Shown here: in pieces, positions 17,422 to 25,274 of the stretch
Position numbering within the stretch: position 1 is the first letter of the stretch
Layout of the letters: every line of letters begins with the position of its first letter
NCBI GenBank assembly: GCA_964522015.1
Contig: CAZFST010000023.1
Span: 1 to 64,000, forward strand
Length of the DNA: 64,000 nucleotides
Source of the DNA: QQWI01 sp964522015
GTDB lineage: Bacteria; Bacillota; Clostridia; Peptostreptococcales; Acidaminobacteraceae
Reading direction: 5' to 3'
Notes under the pieces: generated by a model
The model's database searches: none
What the model was told of the DNA's origin: nothing
What the model saw: the letters and a program-made list of their open reading frames with translations, nothing else
Made by a program: the position numbers and the translations under genes

Positions 17422-19377
17422 CTACTTAGGGCTTACCTGCACAGCCCTATGAATGACCAGTTCAAGAGATACAGGATCTGTGATTCCGTCCGGCGCTGCA
17501 AATCCAGCAATCATCAAAATACGCGCCAAAGAACTATCATGTAGAAATTCTTCAATGCTGGTTCCGTCGTCTGATGTGAATTCAAGGTAGTTTAGAGTGC
17601 CCACTTTATAAGGGGCACCTTTTTTCTTTTCTGCAGCGAATCCGAACAGGTAATCAAGGGGGTCCCCTTTTGCTCTTGCCAATGTTCCGAATGGCAAGAG
17701 GGTTTCACCAGTATTGCTGATACCTGCAGCAGTGATAGCAATATCATCGACATACCAGTTTTTAGGTTGAGTATTGGTATGGCCCAAGGTTCCCCAGTCA
17801 GTCATATATCTGAATCCTAGCAAGATACTCTGTCCGCAATAAGGCCCTAGATCAAAGGCTTGATTGGTCCATCCGCCAGAATAGCCTGTGAACCCAGGGA
17901 GATTTGCAATAATCCCCAAGTAAGCTCTCGGGTGGTAAATAGAACTGGTCGACCCATTTGAAAGACTGGTCCAAGTTTCACCATTGTCTGTAGAGACCTG
18001 AACAAATCCAAAATCCCAAGTACCTTCAATGTTCCAATAACTACGAAAGTTCAGTGTTGCCTCTGAGACAGCTGTCAAGTTAACTGCTGTATACATCCCA
18101 AGATCCGCCAGATCATAACCGCCGCTATACAGGGCGAGATTCCCTGGCTGCATTGGTCCCACTGCACTGGTCCATGGCGAGTTCAGATAATCAACACCAT
18201 TTGCGGTGATATCCGTTATCCGTGGCTCTGGATCAAGCCACCTATAATAGGGTGTCCAGGGATTCAATAAACCAGGAATCCCATCTGTAAAGGATGCGGT
18301 GCGGTTTAAGCCTTCAAAATAGTACTTATTTGCAGGTTTTTTTGAGTTGATAGCTAGTGCAACAACCCAATCATTATAAAGCTTCATGAATCGATCTTCA
18401 TAACCTAGATAGCTGACCGCTTCATCCAGTCCCTCGATACCATTTTTCGAAGCATTCAGTACAGCAGCTGTGAACCCTTCCCCTAAACGTTGCTGCAGAT
18501 AGGAAAAAAGCAAGTAGCAAGCACCAGTATCAGCTGGATTGCCTGGACCTCTGGCTGCCAAGTTTTCATTTAGCAACACAAGAGAATTAGTTGGTTCGTC
18601 CATAAAAGCATCGATAAAGAAATCGGTTTGAAGTTGACTGTAGCCCACTCGCTTGGATTGCAAACCGCCTAACCCTTCATGAACCCAGGATGCCTCCTCT
18701 GGTTTTTTGTCGGTTGTGATCAACCGTGAAAGCGCTCTGACCATGGCCGACTCTACATAATTAGGCCTGTATTCGCCTACATTGCCATTGCGCCAGGCAG
18801 CGTCATCGCCACCAAGCCATTCTTCCCAATTGTCTGGATCAATCCCGATGATATTGCGGTCTGTCATTGATTCTGACATCAGCGCCCACCAGCTTGGTAC
18901 ATTATAACCGTTTGGATCAGCTCCCCTATGGGATTTATCAATACTTTGGGTAACCAGCAAGATTACCCGTTCCACCCCATCTTGAGGCATCAAATAGCCT
19001 GGCGTCAAGTAAGTATTCTTTGAGCCATCATGGCTATCTGGTTCTCCTAGTTGCCCTACAACAGTGGGATAAATCCGATCGAATTCGGACAGTAGATATT
19101 GAATCTCTTCATCTGTCACCACTACTGGATTTCTTGGGTCACCAGATTGATACTGGATATTATCGCATACCCACACCTCTCCGTATTGACCGACAGCACG
19201 CTGGGTAAACCACTGTACAAAATAAGTGTTATACAAATAAAGATAGGGCTGCACAATCATTTTTCTCAGTGGCACCACAGATGCCGACACACCATCAGTC
19301 GGGTCTGCTGTAGGTATTAAAACCAATAGTAGGCAAACTGCCAATAAAACTGCCAGTATTTTTTTAACTCGCTTCAT
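17422..19377 (-). CDS. secreted protease-like protein (M6/M30 relative), probably without activity
   Basis: 651 residues with a signal peptide (MKRVKKILAVLLAVCLLLVLIPTAD). The first half resembles immune inhibitor A/hyicolysin-like zinc peptidases (DGSKNTYLTPGYLMPQDGVE, WVHEGLGG where the third-ligand WLNEGL region is expected). Where HEFQH should stand it reads VRALSRLI, so the zinc site is missing. The second half carries the immune inhibitor A type C-terminal jelly roll (WDFGFVQVSTDNGETWTSL, GFTGYSGGW, FDLGPYCGQ, WYVDDIAI). It could be an adhesin or a carbohydrate- or protein-binding decoy. GGAGG site before ATG. Its long leader contains a GEMM riboswitch and terminator, so its expression should follow a cyclic dinucleotide. 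Confidence 0.7.
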   Translation of the reverse strand: MKRVKKILAVLLAVCLLLVLIPTADPTDGVSASVVPLRKMIVQPYLYLYNTYFVQWFTQRAVGQYGEVWVCDNIQYQSGDPRNPVVVTDEEIQYLLSEFDRIYPTVVGQLGEPDSHDGSKNTYLTPGYLMPQDGVERVILLVTQSIDKSHRGADPNGYNVPSWWALMSESMTDRNIIGIDPDNWEEWLGGDDAAWRNGNVGEYRPNYVESAMVRALSRLITTDKKPEEASWVHEGLGGLQSKRVGYSQLQTDFFIDAFMDEPTNSLVLLNENLAARGPGNPADTGACYLLFSYLQQRLGEGFTAAVLNASKNGIEGLDEAVSYLGYEDRFMKLYNDWVVALAINSKKPANKYYFEGLNRTASFTDGIPGLLNPWTPYYRWLDPEPRITDITANGVDYLNSPWTSAVGPMQPGNLALYSGGYDLADLGMYTAVNLTAVSEATLNFRSYWNIEGTWDFGFVQVSTDNGETWTSLSNGSTSSIYHPRAYLGIIANLPGFTGYSGGWTNQAFDLGPYCGQSILLGFRYMTDWGTLGHTNTQPKNWYVDDIAITAAGISNTGETLLPFGTLARAKGDPLDYLFGFAAEKKKGAPYKVGTLNYLEFTSDDGTSIEEFLHDSSLARILMIAGFAAPDGITDPVSLELVIHRAVQVSPK

Positions 19378-19414
19378 TCTGACACCTCCTCAAAACCACT
19401 GGTTTTCCACACAC

Positions 19415-19446
19415 AAAAGAAAAACTGCCAATCCTAGAATGGGCAG
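19415..19446 (-). terminator. attenuator terminator between the GEMM aptamer and the secreted protein gene
   Basis: On the minus strand CTGCCCAT and ATTGGCAG (19439-19446 with 19425-19432) form a stem followed by TTTTTCTTTT. The left arm overlaps the last bases of the GEMM aptamer (GACTGCC), so ligand-bound aptamer should block it. Confidence 0.8.
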
Positions 19447-19520
19447 TCGGTCGATCATGGCGGAATCCGCTTTAGATTCGGACTTTGCGTCCCCAGCTTT
19501 TACTGGGTTTGCTTAATCAC
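19442..19520 (-). promoter_or_regulatory. GEMM-I cyclic-dinucleotide riboswitch aptamer (c-di-GMP or cGAMP)
   Basis: Read on the minus strand, the order of conserved parts is GCAAACC (19506-19512), a hairpin CCCAG/CTGGG with an A-rich loop, the hallmark GGGACGCAAAG, a variable helix with GAATC/GATTC, and the closing GACTGCC. The AGTC after GCAA pairs with the 3' GACT, a covariation of the usual AGCC/GGUU. The base aligned to G20 of the Vc2 aptamer is A here. Placement 65 bases upstream of the ATG of a secreted protein, with an overlapping terminator, is typical. Confidence 0.85.
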
Positions 19521-19603
19521 GTTTCTGTATTTAAGCTTTGATTGAATCACGTTTGTTTTTTAGATTTATACCCTCTTTGGGCTAAATCAATCAAAATTGC
19601 GGC

Positions 19604-20341
19604 TTATTCCTCTAATACACAAAAGCTAAGGCCCGGGTAAATCATGGATTCACAAATCTCGTCACGACTATAAAAGCGGGTTTCTGTAATACTAAAATTA
19701 TCAAACCTATAAATCAGACAACTGCAACTTTCAGGGTCAATCAACCAATACTCTTCAACACCAGATTCCCTGTATAAATTGAGCTTCTTAAACTGCTCTT
19801 TAGTAGAGTTGCTGGGTGATAGTACCTCAACCACCAATCTGGGGACACCTTTATATTTGCCCTTTTCATCGGTCTCATCACGCCAATTGCATATCACTAA
19901 TAGGTCTGGTTGCACGATGTTATCTCTATATTCCCCTGTTCTTATTTTAAGAAAAACATCAAAAGGGGACATAAACACATCACAAGGTTTACCCTCCAAA
20001 TACCGATCCATTTGAACATGCAATCTTGAGATTACCCGCTGATGAAAAACATTGGGTGCGCTGAGTAGATAGATTTCCCCATCGATATACTCGTAGCGAT
20101 TGTGCGTGTTTTCGTTCATATGCAAGAATTCTTCGTAACTCATCTTTACCCGGTTGTAATTGTACTTTGCTACTATTTCTTCAGAAACTGATGGCGCAAA
20201 ATGATCTTCATCTGCTTCTGTCTGTTGTTGCGTGAGTTTGGCAATAATTTCGCCATTCTTAGTGATATAGACTGGTTCGTTGGCACATAGCCTTAAATAC
20301 TTTCCAAAGGAATTTTTAACATCTGTAGACGTGACTTTCAT
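19604..20341 (-). CDS. Phd/YefM-type antitoxin domain fused to a Uma2-family nuclease-like domain
   Basis: I start at the ATG at 20341 because AGGGAG lies just upstream; the longer frame would start at 20377. Residues 1 to about 50 resemble Phd/YefM antitoxins (KVTSTDVKNSFGKYLRL, PVYITKNGEIIAKL). From about 65 on comes a Uma2 (DUF820) domain: MSYEEFLHMNE, RYEYIDGEIYLLSAP, FDVFL, VQPDLLVICN, GVPRLVVEVLSPSN, KLNLYRESGVEEYWLIDPE, containing the Asp and the E-x-L pattern of the PD-(D/E)xK fold. Uma2 genes are plentiful in some bacteria and their target is unknown. The fusion could let the protein regulate its own gene. Single gene, no separate toxin beside it. Confidence 0.8.
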   Translation of the reverse strand: MKVTSTDVKNSFGKYLRLCANEPVYITKNGEIIAKLTQQQTEADEDHFAPSVSEEIVAKYNYNRVKMSYEEFLHMNENTHNRYEYIDGEIYLLSAPNVFHQRVISRLHVQMDRYLEGKPCDVFMSPFDVFLKIRTGEYRDNIVQPDLLVICNWRDETDEKGKYKGVPRLVVEVLSPSNSTKEQFKKLNLYRESGVEEYWLIDPESCSCLIYRFDNFSITETRFYSRDEICESMIYPGLSFCVLEE

Positions 20342-20502
20342 ATAAGTCTCCCTTCTAGCCTTCGTACACCGGTTCATTAATTCATGGCTTAATTACTTGA
20401 TTGCTTCATCTAATTAATTATAGCCATTTTAGCTAATTTAGTCAATTGCATTGCAAATCAAACTGACATCAGCAACAAATCAAATTCTAAGCTATATGTT
20501 TA

Positions 20503-20531
20503 TTGATAAACGATAAACGCAGTGATATACT
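20503..20531 (+). promoter_or_regulatory. sigma-A promoter of the DUF2975 operon
   Basis: TTGATA, a 17-base spacer and TATACT, placed about 25 bases before the AGAGAGGAG ribosome site of the gene at 20560. Confidence 0.75.
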
Positions 20532-20559
20532 GGCCTTAAAAGAGAGGAGTTGAAACCAT

Positions 20560-21051
20560 TTGATTCAAATTACTAGCAAAGTCAAAAGCACAAGCCTTCT
20601 CCGCCTTGCACTCTACAGCATAGGCGCCGTCATCTTCTTATTTTCTGCTCTAGCCCTCCCCCTACTTGCTGGATCCGCCAGCCTTGAGAACCCTGAATAT
20701 GCATTCTTAAGATGGCCTGTGACCCTTGGCATATGGGCAACATTAATCCCATTTTTTATGGCTTTTGTTTATGCACACAAGCTACTGCAACAGATTGATT
20801 GTCAAGACCCCTTTTCGCAAGAGTCCTTAAAGGCCCTTCTGGGAATTTACGCATGTGCCACTTCCATTTCGCTAATGTATGTGGTTGGCATGATTTTCTT
20901 GTTTATTTTCAACGCCCTGCATCCGGGGATTCTGATTATGGGAGTGAGTCTACTACTGGTTTCCATCTGCATTGCGCTCTTTTCTCAAATTCTATATACG
21001 CTTTTTAATCAAGCTCTTGCCTTGAAGAATGAGCAAGAATTCACAATTTAA
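20560..21051 (+). CDS. DUF2975 membrane protein
   Basis: 163 residues with four membrane segments (about 17-40, 52-75, 93-118, 124-150) and a KLLQQIDCQDPFS motif in the loop, as expected for DUF2975. Start is TTG with a GAGGAG site 10 bases before. The next gene, 15 bases downstream, is a small YozG-type HTH, the usual partner of DUF2975, so the pair probably acts as a membrane-regulated transcription switch. Its signal is unknown. Confidence 0.8.
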   Translation: MIQITSKVKSTSLLRLALYSIGAVIFLFSALALPLLAGSASLENPEYAFLRWPVTLGIWATLIPFFMAFVYAHKLLQQIDCQDPFSQESLKALLGIYACATSISLMYVVGMIFLFIFNALHPGILIMGVSLLLVSICIALFSQILYTLFNQALALKNEQEFTI

Positions 21052-21066
21052 TAAGGGAGGTGTTCT

Positions 21067-21285
21067 ATGCCCATTACCGTTAACATCGATACCCTGCTTG
21101 CCAAACGTAAAATGAGTGTCACCGAACTAGCCGACAAAGTTGGGATCACCCTGGCCAATATGTCCATTTTAAAAACTGGCAAGGCAAAAGCCGTGCGCTT
21201 TTCCACTCTTGAAAAGCTTTGCGAAGTTTTAGAGTGCCAGCCTGGGGATATTCTCGGATTTGAACAACCAATCTCGGTTGTGTAA
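21067..21285 (+). CDS. small Cro/CI-type regulator (YozG-like)
   Basis: 72 residues, all helix-turn-helix: LLAKRKMSVTELADKVGITLANMSILKTGKAKAVRF then LEKLCEVLECQPGDIL, matching the compact YozG/Xre type. It follows the DUF2975 gene at 15 bases with a GGGAGG site and precedes the DUF4153 gene by 36 bases. Likely represses or activates its own operon, with activity set by the DUF2975 partner. Confidence 0.88.
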   Translation: MPITVNIDTLLAKRKMSVTELADKVGITLANMSILKTGKAKAVRFSTLEKLCEVLECQPGDILGFEQPISVV

Positions 21286-21321
21286 CGGCTTACTCAACCC
21301 TAGCTACAAGGAGGATTTTAT

Positions 21322-23115
21322 ATGAAATGGTTTACCGAGCATTTTAAAAAATTACAAAACCATCTGTTTAAAGCCGTAGAACGTTTCCCTGAAACTTTAC
21401 TTCTCTGCGGTGCCTTTGCAGTGATTGCCATCATCATAAATCACTTAGGTTATGGTCAGCCCGAGGAAGAACAGCTTCGCAAGGTCCTTGAAAATGTGCT
21501 GATGACCCTTGCTCTTGGCATTCCGTTTTCAGGGGTAGTCGTTTTAATCGCACAACGGCTTGCTATTTATCAGTCCGAACCCCACGACCTCAAAAATCCT
21601 TTACTGAGTCTTTTACCGAGCAATATTGTACGATTTGGCGGGATGGCTATACTGGCTGGGATTATGGCGGCCTTTTACTTTAGCATTCCAGAACCAGTAC
21701 CGAATTTATTTGTTTGGCGCTTTGCCATTATTATGGTTTCTGGTTATTTGGCCTTTTCTTTGGTTCATTTCTTTCCAAAGGAAGACCGTTACCCGCTGTC
21801 GGTGCTTAAAATCATTGTAGACGCTGCCATCACCACACTATACACCTTGGTTCTCTTTGCTGGTATTAGTGCCATTCTATTTGCCCTTGATGAACTTTTA
21901 GGCGTCAACATTGACGGGGACTTATACGGGGATGTCTTTCTACTATTAGTGGGTTTCTTTTCACCGGCTCATTTTTTAGGTGCATTTATCAAACAATCTA
22001 GCGATATAGACGATTACGGATTTTCTAAAGTCTTTAAAGTGCTTTTCGGAACCATTGTCACCAGCCTCTTATTACTCTATACAACCATCCTTTACGCCTA
22101 CTTTATCAAAATGATTTTTGACGGCGGTATCCCAAAAGGTATGGTAGCACAATTGGTGATGTGGTATAGCATCGTGGCACTGGGAACCCTATTTTTAACC
22201 GAGAGCTTATCTGAAGAAAATGCTCTTGTTAAATGGTTTCAGCGGTTTATGCCACTTTTAATGCTAGTACCCATTGGCATGATGTTCTTAGCCATTTATA
22301 TCCGAATTGCCGATTATGGCATCACCGTTAAGCGCTACTTTGTTGTGGCCCTTGGCATTTGGGTTTTAGGCAATGTAATTTATCGCATTATTAGCCGTCA
22401 TAAACTGCCACAGGTCATGATCTTTACGGTGATTGCAGTCTCCCTCTTTTCTTTGTACGGCCCTTGGAGCGCCTACCCTATCAGCATTGCCAATCAAAAT
22501 GCTAGGTTTGAAGCTCTGCTCGTGGAAACAGGCCTCTTATCAAACGGGGTAATCACCCCTCAAAAAGACCTGAGCGACAAAGAAATTCAAGACCTGAGAG
22601 ATACCATTCAATACTTTCAGTACCAACACAGCCTAGTAGACCTGAAATACTTACCCAAGGATTTTGATCCAGCTACGCAAATGAAAACAGTTTTCGGGTT
22701 TGAGTACTGGGGAGGCGAAAGTCCTCAAAAATACTTAAATATCTGGTCTGACGAATTTCAGGGCAAGAAGATGGTTGAGGGCACTAACTCTATTTATGTT
22801 GTTAATTGGAATGATTATAAGAGTGGCACCGAGGCCCTAACCCTTGAAAAAGATAGTTTGGCCCTTGATAAACTTGGAAAAGTGTCTTGGAGAGACAACC
22901 TGGGGAAAGATCATGAGTTTAATATCTCCCTAGTGATTGATCAAATCGATGGGGCAACTAAAGGCGACATTTATCTGAAAGGTGCCGATGCTTGGAAAAC
23001 CATTACTGTGGATGGTCAAGAACTCCAGGTTTTTGTTCAAAATATCAACGCACAAATTGATGAACAAGGGACCTTCTCTTATAATCAAATGAAGTTGATG
23101 ATTTTTGTCAAATAA
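21322..23115 (+). CDS. DUF4153 multi-pass membrane protein
   Basis: 597 residues: ten or more hydrophobic segments in the first 400, then a soluble domain of about 190 residues that faces one side (YWGGESPQKYLNIWSDEF, GTFSYNQMKLMIFVK). The layout and KRYFVVALGIWVLGNVIYRIIS fit DUF4153. Third gene of the promoter at 20503-20531, AAGGAGG site. Biochemical role unknown. Confidence 0.75.
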   Translation: MKWFTEHFKKLQNHLFKAVERFPETLLLCGAFAVIAIIINHLGYGQPEEEQLRKVLENVLMTLALGIPFSGVVVLIAQRLAIYQSEPHDLKNPLLSLLPSNIVRFGGMAILAGIMAAFYFSIPEPVPNLFVWRFAIIMVSGYLAFSLVHFFPKEDRYPLSVLKIIVDAAITTLYTLVLFAGISAILFALDELLGVNIDGDLYGDVFLLLVGFFSPAHFLGAFIKQSSDIDDYGFSKVFKVLFGTIVTSLLLLYTTILYAYFIKMIFDGGIPKGMVAQLVMWYSIVALGTLFLTESLSEENALVKWFQRFMPLLMLVPIGMMFLAIYIRIADYGITVKRYFVVALGIWVLGNVIYRIISRHKLPQVMIFTVIAVSLFSLYGPWSAYPISIANQNARFEALLVETGLLSNGVITPQKDLSDKEIQDLRDTIQYFQYQHSLVDLKYLPKDFDPATQMKTVFGFEYWGGESPQKYLNIWSDEFQGKKMVEGTNSIYVVNWNDYKSGTEALTLEKDSLALDKLGKVSWRDNLGKDHEFNISLVIDQIDGATKGDIYLKGADAWKTITVDGQELQVFVQNINAQIDEQGTFSYNQMKLMIFVK

Positions 23116-23130
23116 AGTATTTCTAAACCG

Positions 23131-23183
23131 TAAAAAAGAGCTTGCAGCCATTTCAGTTGGTTGCAAGCTCTTTGTGATTTTTT
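23131..23183. terminator. bidirectional terminator between convergent genes
   Basis: GAGCTTGCA at 23138-23146 pairs with TGCAAGCTC at 23162-23170, flanked by AAAAAA on the left and a TTTGTGATTTTTT tail on the right. It serves both the DUF4153 gene and the opposite CBS gene. Confidence 0.8.
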
Positions 23184-23192
23184 CGGGCTATT

Positions 23193-23942
23193 TTATAAAC
23201 ACCCAAGTAACATGGGAATATCAAAATCCGTGATAATGGTTAGGGGCGTTTCATTCATTTGCCCCGAATGGGTAATCATAATGGCGTCAATCCTGTCAGC
23301 CCGTTTTGCAAACTCTTGATACTGATCCAGAACCTCAATAGCAGATACCGTTCTTGGTAAAAACAAGGTTTTACCCTTATCAGTTTTAAAACCCATCACC
23401 TCTTTAACAGTGGTGGCAGTTATGTTTAGGTTCATCCCGCCACTATTAACACCATGTTCCTCTTGATCACCAACAAGACCTTTAGTTTTATGGGCTAGCC
23501 AAAAGGTAATGACATGGGCATTGAGCATCCCAACAAATTTTCCATCCTCATAAACTGGCAGCTGTGAATAACCAAGGTCCGTCATTAACTCCAATGCTTT
23601 AGATAATGCATTCTCCACCGTAACAGATTGTACCTGATGGTGAATCACACTAAGGGCCAATACCGGAGACTGAATCTTAATAAAAATATCTTCTAATTCA
23701 CTGACGGCAGCATCATCAGGATCTGCAATAAATCGATTATCAATCTGATTATGAATGATAACATTTCTTAAATCGGCATACATTTTAAGAGTACTAGCGT
23801 ATCTAGCCACCACTTTGTTTTTAAAGCTCACTTGGTCAACCAGTTTATAAAAGGGCATATACCGGTCTCCTCCAGCTAATTCACGGAGCAACTGTTCAAT
23901 TTCGTTAAACAGGGATATGAATTTAACAGCATTTCTTTCCAT
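23193..23942 (-). CDS. CBS-domain protein with HEPN-like N terminus
   Basis: 249 residues. Residues 1 to about 95 are helical and contain YADLRNVIIHN, an R-x4-H arrangement like that of HEPN domains. Residues 100 to 245 form a CBS pair: VTVENALSKALELMTDLGYSQLPVY, FVGMLNAHVITF, then TVSAIEVLDQYQ and ITDFDIPMLL. CBS pairs usually bind adenine nucleotides. Single gene, read toward the DUF4153 gene. Whether the HEPN-like part is an active RNase cannot be told. Confidence 0.65.
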   Translation of the reverse strand: MERNAVKFISLFNEIEQLLRELAGGDRYMPFYKLVDQVSFKNKVVARYASTLKMYADLRNVIIHNQIDNRFIADPDDAAVSELEDIFIKIQSPVLALSVIHHQVQSVTVENALSKALELMTDLGYSQLPVYEDGKFVGMLNAHVITFWLAHKTKGLVGDQEEHGVNSGGMNLNITATTVKEVMGFKTDKGKTLFLPRTVSAIEVLDQYQEFAKRADRIDAIMITHSGQMNETPLTIITDFDIPMLLGCL

Positions 23943-24071
23943 GGGGGTCTCCTAGTCTTGGTGATTATATTCAGGGGATTTGGGGTATTGCTAGTGTAAT
24001 ATAGCTTGCTATTTGCCAGCTAATCGGGGTGCACATCCATTAAAAACTCAATTGCAAAAGAGGAGTCATTT

Positions 24072-25262
24072 ATGTCCATACAAATAGATATTCTGACGGT
24101 AGTTTTTGTCCTAAGTGTGGTGAACCTTATTTCAGCCTTCTTCTTTGGTATCCACCTACAAGTGACTCGCTCAAAAGCCCAAGTTAGCTATTTTATTATC
24201 AGTAAGCTACTACAGGGACTTTCTTGGCTTTTTCGTTTATTATTTTACACCCAACCAGATTCCTTTGGAACACTGATTGCCGATTGGTTACTGGTGGCAG
24301 GCTTCGCATCCGAATCCATCCTATTTGTCCAATACCTTGATAAATTATCACAAAAGAAGAAATGGTTCTACGGTATTTCTTTAACTTCAGCTTCTGTGCT
24401 GATTTTTATGCTGTGGCCACTTCATACACCCATTAAAAACTTGGTGTCCTTGCTATGCTATATCTCTTATATGACATTAATCGCATGGCCACTTCTACTC
24501 CAGCAAAACGCCACCCAATTTCAGCGACTCTTAGGCTTTTGCTATGCCTGCTTACCCATTCTTTCGGTGACTCTTTATGTAGCCATTACAACTGAAGTGA
24601 CAGAACTTGGTTACGTCACTAGCACCGCCGGTATTCTTTACTATATTACCATATTATTCATGCAAATGGTAGGCAGCATTGGTTACTTGCTTATGGTTAA
24701 AGAAAGAGATGAACTAAGGCTCTATCAACTGGCCTCAACAGACCATCTCACAGGCATTCTTAATAGAAAAGCATTCTACGATTATGCTGATGTTCACTTT
24801 CAACAGGCCATTTCCAACCACCAAGCCATTAGCTTTGCCATTATCGACATTGACCATTTTAAGCAAGTTAACGACACCTATGGTCATCAAGTCGGTGATG
24901 AAGTTCTTAAAAGATTAAGCTTTGCTTTAATGGCTGCCATAAGAAAGAATGATGTTTTAGCAAGATTTGGTGGCGAAGAATTTGTACTCTGTTTTCCAGA
25001 GGTTACCGACCTTGACACGGTCCAAATTTTAGAACGGCTCCAAAATCGTTTGCATACAGACCTCACCCATACTGATCCCCCACTGCCCCATTGTACACTT
25101 TCAATTGGCCTAGCAACAGGGAAACCCCAACCTGGAGATAGCATTGAAGAATACCTGAAATTTAGCGATGATGCACTCTACTACTGCAAAAACAACGGAC
25201 GAAATTGTATTGCTAAAATCAAGGTCGAGATCCCTACGTCAATAGAACAAGTTTGGCCCTAA
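24072..25262 (+). CDS. membrane diguanylate cyclase (GGDEF)
   Basis: 396 residues: six or seven membrane segments in the first 215, then a GGDEF domain starting at DHLTGILNRKAFY. It has the active-site GGEEF, substrate contacts DIDHFKQVNDTYGHQVGD (Asn and Asp for guanine, so c-di-GMP rather than cGAMP), and RKND five residues before GGEEF, an intact inhibitory site. It should make c-di-GMP at the membrane. The stop is 12 bases before the lipoprotein gene, whose ribosome site overlaps it, so the two are co-transcribed. The GEMM riboswitch at 19442-19520 is a possible local receiver. Confidence 0.9.
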   Translation: MSIQIDILTVVFVLSVVNLISAFFFGIHLQVTRSKAQVSYFIISKLLQGLSWLFRLLFYTQPDSFGTLIADWLLVAGFASESILFVQYLDKLSQKKKWFYGISLTSASVLIFMLWPLHTPIKNLVSLLCYISYMTLIAWPLLLQQNATQFQRLLGFCYACLPILSVTLYVAITTEVTELGYVTSTAGILYYITILFMQMVGSIGYLLMVKERDELRLYQLASTDHLTGILNRKAFYDYADVHFQQAISNHQAISFAIIDIDHFKQVNDTYGHQVGDEVLKRLSFALMAAIRKNDVLARFGGEEFVLCFPEVTDLDTVQILERLQNRLHTDLTHTDPPLPHCTLSIGLATGKPQPGDSIEEYLKFSDDALYYCKNNGRNCIAKIKVEIPTSIEQVWP

Positions 25263-25274
25263 GGAGGTAACTCA

